Shown here: piece by piece, positions 15,361 to 17,620 of the stretch
How positions within the stretch are numbered: position 1 is the first letter of the stretch
Layout of the letters: every line of letters begins with the position of its first letter
Origin: Chroococcidiopsidaceae cyanobacterium CP_BM_RX_35
GTDB lineage: Bacteria > Cyanobacteriota > Cyanobacteriia > Cyanobacteriales > Chroococcidiopsidaceae
Length of the DNA stretch: 17,620 nt
Direction of reading: 5' to 3'
Assembly: GCA_019242465.1 (NCBI GenBank)
Contig: JAFAVL010000739.1
Location: 1-17,620 of the forward strand
Notes under the pieces: generated by a model
What the model saw: the letters and a program-made list of their open reading frames with translations, nothing else
Told to the model about the DNA's origin: nothing
Databases searched by the model: none
Position numbers and translations under genes: made by a program

Positions 15361-17620
15361 ACACCTTACACTTCTTCAGTTCTTGACTACTCTCAACAAT
15401 TGGGATAGTGAAGTGAAACTGACTACCTTGATCTTTACCATCGGACTCCGCCCAAATCTGACCGCCCCAGCCATTGACAATTTGGCGGCAAATTGCCAAA
15501 CCTAGACCAGTGCCACCAGTAGTACGTCGCAGTGCCCCTTCTGCTTGGTAAAACCGATCAAAGACAATTTCTAGACTTTCAGGTTCAATACCCCGACCCG
15601 TGTCGGCAACAGTAACTTCCAGCATTAGTGTGTTGTTACAGTGAGCCTCGATCGCGATTTGTCCCTGGATTGGGGTAAATTTGCAAGCATTGTCTAGCAA
15701 TTTGGAGAGCACCTCGACGAGCCAATCGCCATCAGCCCGGATTAAAGGCAACTTCTCTGGGACTCGGGTCGCAATTTTGGGTAAATTATCAGTTGAGTAG
15801 CGGCTGCGAATCCGGCTCAGTGCCAGTTCGACACATTCTTCTATGGGTAGAGATTCTGGGTGCCATTCCACTCGACCACTTTCTAATGAAGATAGAGTGA
15901 GAAAATCTTGCACAAGTTTTCGCATGCGCTCAGAGTCAGCGAGGGCAGTGTTAAGCATCACCTGTCGTAATTCGAGCGGCATGTCTGGCTCAGTAGATAG
16001 ACTTTCTAGGCAGACTTGAATGGTAGATAGCGGGGTGCGGAGTTCGTGACCAGTGATGGCAATCAGGTTACTGCGGGTGCGGTCAAGGGCTGCCAGTTGC
16101 TGGTTCAATTCCTCCATGTTGGCGTAAGCTTCTGCTTGAATCAAAGCAGCTCCAATTTGGGTGGCGATCGCCTCTACCAATGCCAGCTCGTCCATGAGTG
16201 AGTGTTGGAGAAGAGAGCCACAATAGTGCAGCTCCACCATGCCGAGTAGCCTGTCTTGATAGAATACTGGCACCAGTAGCCAGGAGCGAATGCTAAACCG
16301 ACGGACTAGCGCACTGAGAATTACTGAGTTGGTGATGCGTAAGTCAGTCTGAGTGTCAGCAACATAGACGCGTTCCCGCAATTGCACCACTTCTTGAAAT
16401 AGAGGATTCTGCTGCAAAGGCCAGATCTGCCCAGCTACAGACAGCACATCTGAACTCAAAGATTCGTTACTGATGGTAGCAGTTTTATCAGTGGCTTGAG
16501 CACGGTAGATCAAACATCGACAAACAGAAAGCGCCTGTCCCAGTTCTTGCACTGCCACCTTGAGAATTTCCTGAGGGTGCAAGGGCTGTCCTTGCTGGCT
16601 ACCCCGACGGATAGCAGTGGTAATTGAATTCACCAACCGCTCTTTCCGTTCTTGGTCAGCGATGGAGCGATAGGCTTTGAGTAACTTGTACTGACCAGCT
16701 TGAAGGTAAGTGACCAGGCGTTGGACAAAAGGGTCAGGGTCAATATTGTAGAATCCTGCTAGCTGAGATTTGGAGGCATCATTGCCGTTAGCTGGTGCTG
16801 CTGGTCGTGAGCTGTTATGAGTTCTGGCTTTGGTTCGAGATGACTTCCGCTTTTGCGCTGGCGTAAGTTCAAAGCAGTAACGCGCCTGCTCAACTTTAGT
16901 TGCCAACTCTGGTCTATAGAGCAAAATCCGCTTCAGCAATAATTCAGCTGCTTGACAACTCACATCACGCTCCGAAGTCCAAATGCCTTCAAATTGACGA
17001 GCTGGGTCCATATCAATAGCAGGTAGCTCCGGCAGTGATTGCTTTTGAGCTTGCGCTCTTGAGTCGAGGCGGTTGGGACGAGGCTCCCTCGTCCCGCCGT
17101 TATCAAGGACGTTGCCTGCGGGTTGCCCGCAGGCTTTATCGTCCGCCCGGAGGTCGCCTCCGGGAGCAACGGAAAACGCTTCGCCTTTATCCGCCGTGCC
17201 GGAGCCGCCAGAGGCGTTGCCTTGAGCGGGCGTTGGCGTAGCCAAGGAGTTGCCTCCGGCAGAACGTCGAGCAATCGCACCCTGGCGCTCCCGGCAGACA
17301 AGGCAGATAGCGTAGTGCTGAGCGATGACGACCAGATGCCATTCTTGACTCAACGAGTCGGTTGGGTCAAATGCCACCGTCTCGTAGCAGTCAGAAGCAT
17401 TGGTGAAATCAGTTTCTGGTGCTGCCAATACGTAGACCTGATCAGTCCTTTGAGCAATTCTTCGGTAGCGGTGAGCTTCTTGGCGATAGAAACGCTCCCG
17501 TTGGAAACTGGCAATCAGTAAAGGCTGCTCTGAAGAAGCCAAAACCTGATCTTCCATTGCATGAGAAAGTGCTGTCAAAGATGCCTTGAAATAAATTTGA
17601 GGTCGCAGTTGGGGCAGAGC
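15359..17620 (-). CDS. DICT-GAF sensor histidine kinase (N-terminus beyond window)
   Basis: 753 residues visible; the reading frame continues through the right edge. The frame opens at a TTG at 17578, but the codons upstream (reading ALPQLRPQIYFKASLTALSH) match the usual lead-in of this protein class, so I treat the true start as outside. Positions counted from the edge: a DICT sensory domain about 20-115 (FQRERFYRQEAHRYRRIA, then YAICLVCRER), a long Gly/Ala/Pro-rich linker about 112-206, further DICT-like sequence to about 260, a GAF domain about 345-500, then the kinase: H-box GHELRTPL with the phosphorylated His at about 525, N-box LLDNACKFTP near 644, G1 DTGRGI near 673, F-box FDRFYQ, and G2 GGTGLGLAI near 702. 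No response-regulator gene is adjacent. The linker holds three palindromes, noted separately. Signal unknown; GAF and DICT suggest light or small-molecule sensing. Confidence 0.88.
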   Translation of the reverse strand, partial: ALPQLRPQIYFKASLTALSHAMEDQVLASSEQPLLIASFQRERFYRQEAHRYRRIAQRTDQVYVLAAPETDFTNASDCYETVAFDPTDSLSQEWHLVVIAQHYAICLVCRERQGAIARRSAGGNSLATPTPAQGNASGGSGTADKGEAFSVAPGGDLRADDKACGQPAGNVLDNGGTREPRPNRLDSRAQAQKQSLPELPAIDMDPARQFEGIWTSERDVSCQAAELLLKRILLYRPELATKVEQARYCFELTPAQKRKSSRTKARTHNSSRPAAPANGNDASKSQLAGFYNIDPDPFVQRLVTYLQAGQYKLLKAYRSIADQERKERLVNSITTAIRRGSQQGQPLHPQEILKVAVQELGQALSVCRCLIYRAQATDKTATISNESLSSDVLSVAGQIWPLQQNPLFQEVVQLRERVYVADTQTDLRITNSVILSALVRRFSIRSWLLVPVFYQDRLLGMVELHYCGSLLQHSLMDELALVEAIATQIGAALIQAEAYANMEELNQQLAALDRTRSNLIAITGHELRTPLSTIQVCLESLSTEPDMPLELRQVMLNTALADSERMRKLVQDFLTLSSLESGRVEWHPESLPIEECVELALSRIRSRYSTDNLPKIATRVPEKLPLIRADGDWLVEVLSKLLDNACKFTPIQGQIAIEAHCNNTLMLEVTVADTGRGIEPESLEIVFDRFYQAEGALRRTTGGTGLGLAICRQIVNGWGGQIWAESDGKDQGSQFHFTIPIVESSQELKKCKV
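17075..17164. repeat. Three GC-rich perfect palindromes inside the kinase linker
   Basis: GGGACGAGG/CCTCGTCCC (17075-17083 and 17087-17095), GCCTGCGGG/CCCGCAGGC (17114-17122 and 17126-17134) and CCCGGAGG/CCTCCGGG (17146-17153 and 17157-17164) each have a 3-nt centre (CTC, TTG, TCG). They lie within 90 bp in the reading frame of the kinase and do not interrupt it. GTTGCC recurs nearby (17111, and in the block 17210-17255). The block is GC-rich against its surroundings and is the source of the unusual linker residues. Confidence 0.85.

Noticed and set aside
17060..17290. CRISPR-like array
   Set aside because: The palindromes differ in sequence and lack equal repeats and spacers; they fit dispersed palindromic elements in a coding linker.

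Overview
The window looks like chromosomal DNA from a cyanobacterium, probably a filamentous or desiccation-tolerant, sun-exposed type. Evidence: repeated GCGATCGC octamers (HIP1-like, e.g. near 1060, 1550, 4310, 6385, 6640 and 16165), a mycosporine-like amino acid (MAA) sunscreen operon, a CrtW-type carotenoid ketolase, a PEP-CTERM exported protein and a DICT-GAF histidine kinase. I see no tRNA, rRNA, CRISPR array or intact transposase.

Layout. (1) Positions 1-3522, minus strand: an MAA operon read right to left, mysA (2-demethyl-4-deoxygadusol synthase), mysB (O-methyltransferase) and mysC (ATP-grasp ligase giving mycosporine-glycine). mysA and mysB overlap. A fourth gene starts 15 bp after mysC, runs off the left edge, and opens like a beta-propeller glycosidase. 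(2) 3523-4864: a long gene-poor spacer with an 11-bp tandem duplication, a degenerate hairpin resembling the right end of an IS200/IS605 element, and a 17-bp inverted repeat. (3) 4865-5635, plus strand: crtW, AT-rich. (4) 5932-8087, plus: galT and galK with a 4-nt overlap, two Leloir-pathway enzymes. (5) 8252-8741, plus: a small four-cysteine protein gene that appears to carry a one-base frameshift, then a 68-residue acidic protein. (6) 8969-10721, minus: a GNAT acetyltransferase, a Tat-exported hemerythrin-like protein with one expected iron-ligand His replaced, and a PEP-CTERM protein. A perfect 19-bp inverted repeat lies between the first two. (7) 11202-15078, minus: acnA-type aconitase followed closely by a two-domain VOC/glyoxalase-fold protein. 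(8) 15193-17620, minus: a C-terminal stub of an alpha/beta hydrolase abutting the 3' end of a large DICT-GAF-histidine kinase gene that continues beyond the right edge. Its linker contains three GC-rich perfect palindromes kept in frame.

How they fit together: the left third is photoprotective (UV sunscreen plus keto-carotenoid). galTK would feed or drain galactose through UDP-sugars, although galE is not here. The rest is a patchwork of single genes, with remnants (hydrolase stub, frameshifted small gene, IS-end-like hairpin) that point to past rearrangement. The most notable points are the extra glycosidase-like gene in the MAA operon, the frameshifted four-cysteine gene, the palindrome cluster inside the kinase gene, and the ligand-poor exported hemerythrin-like protein.
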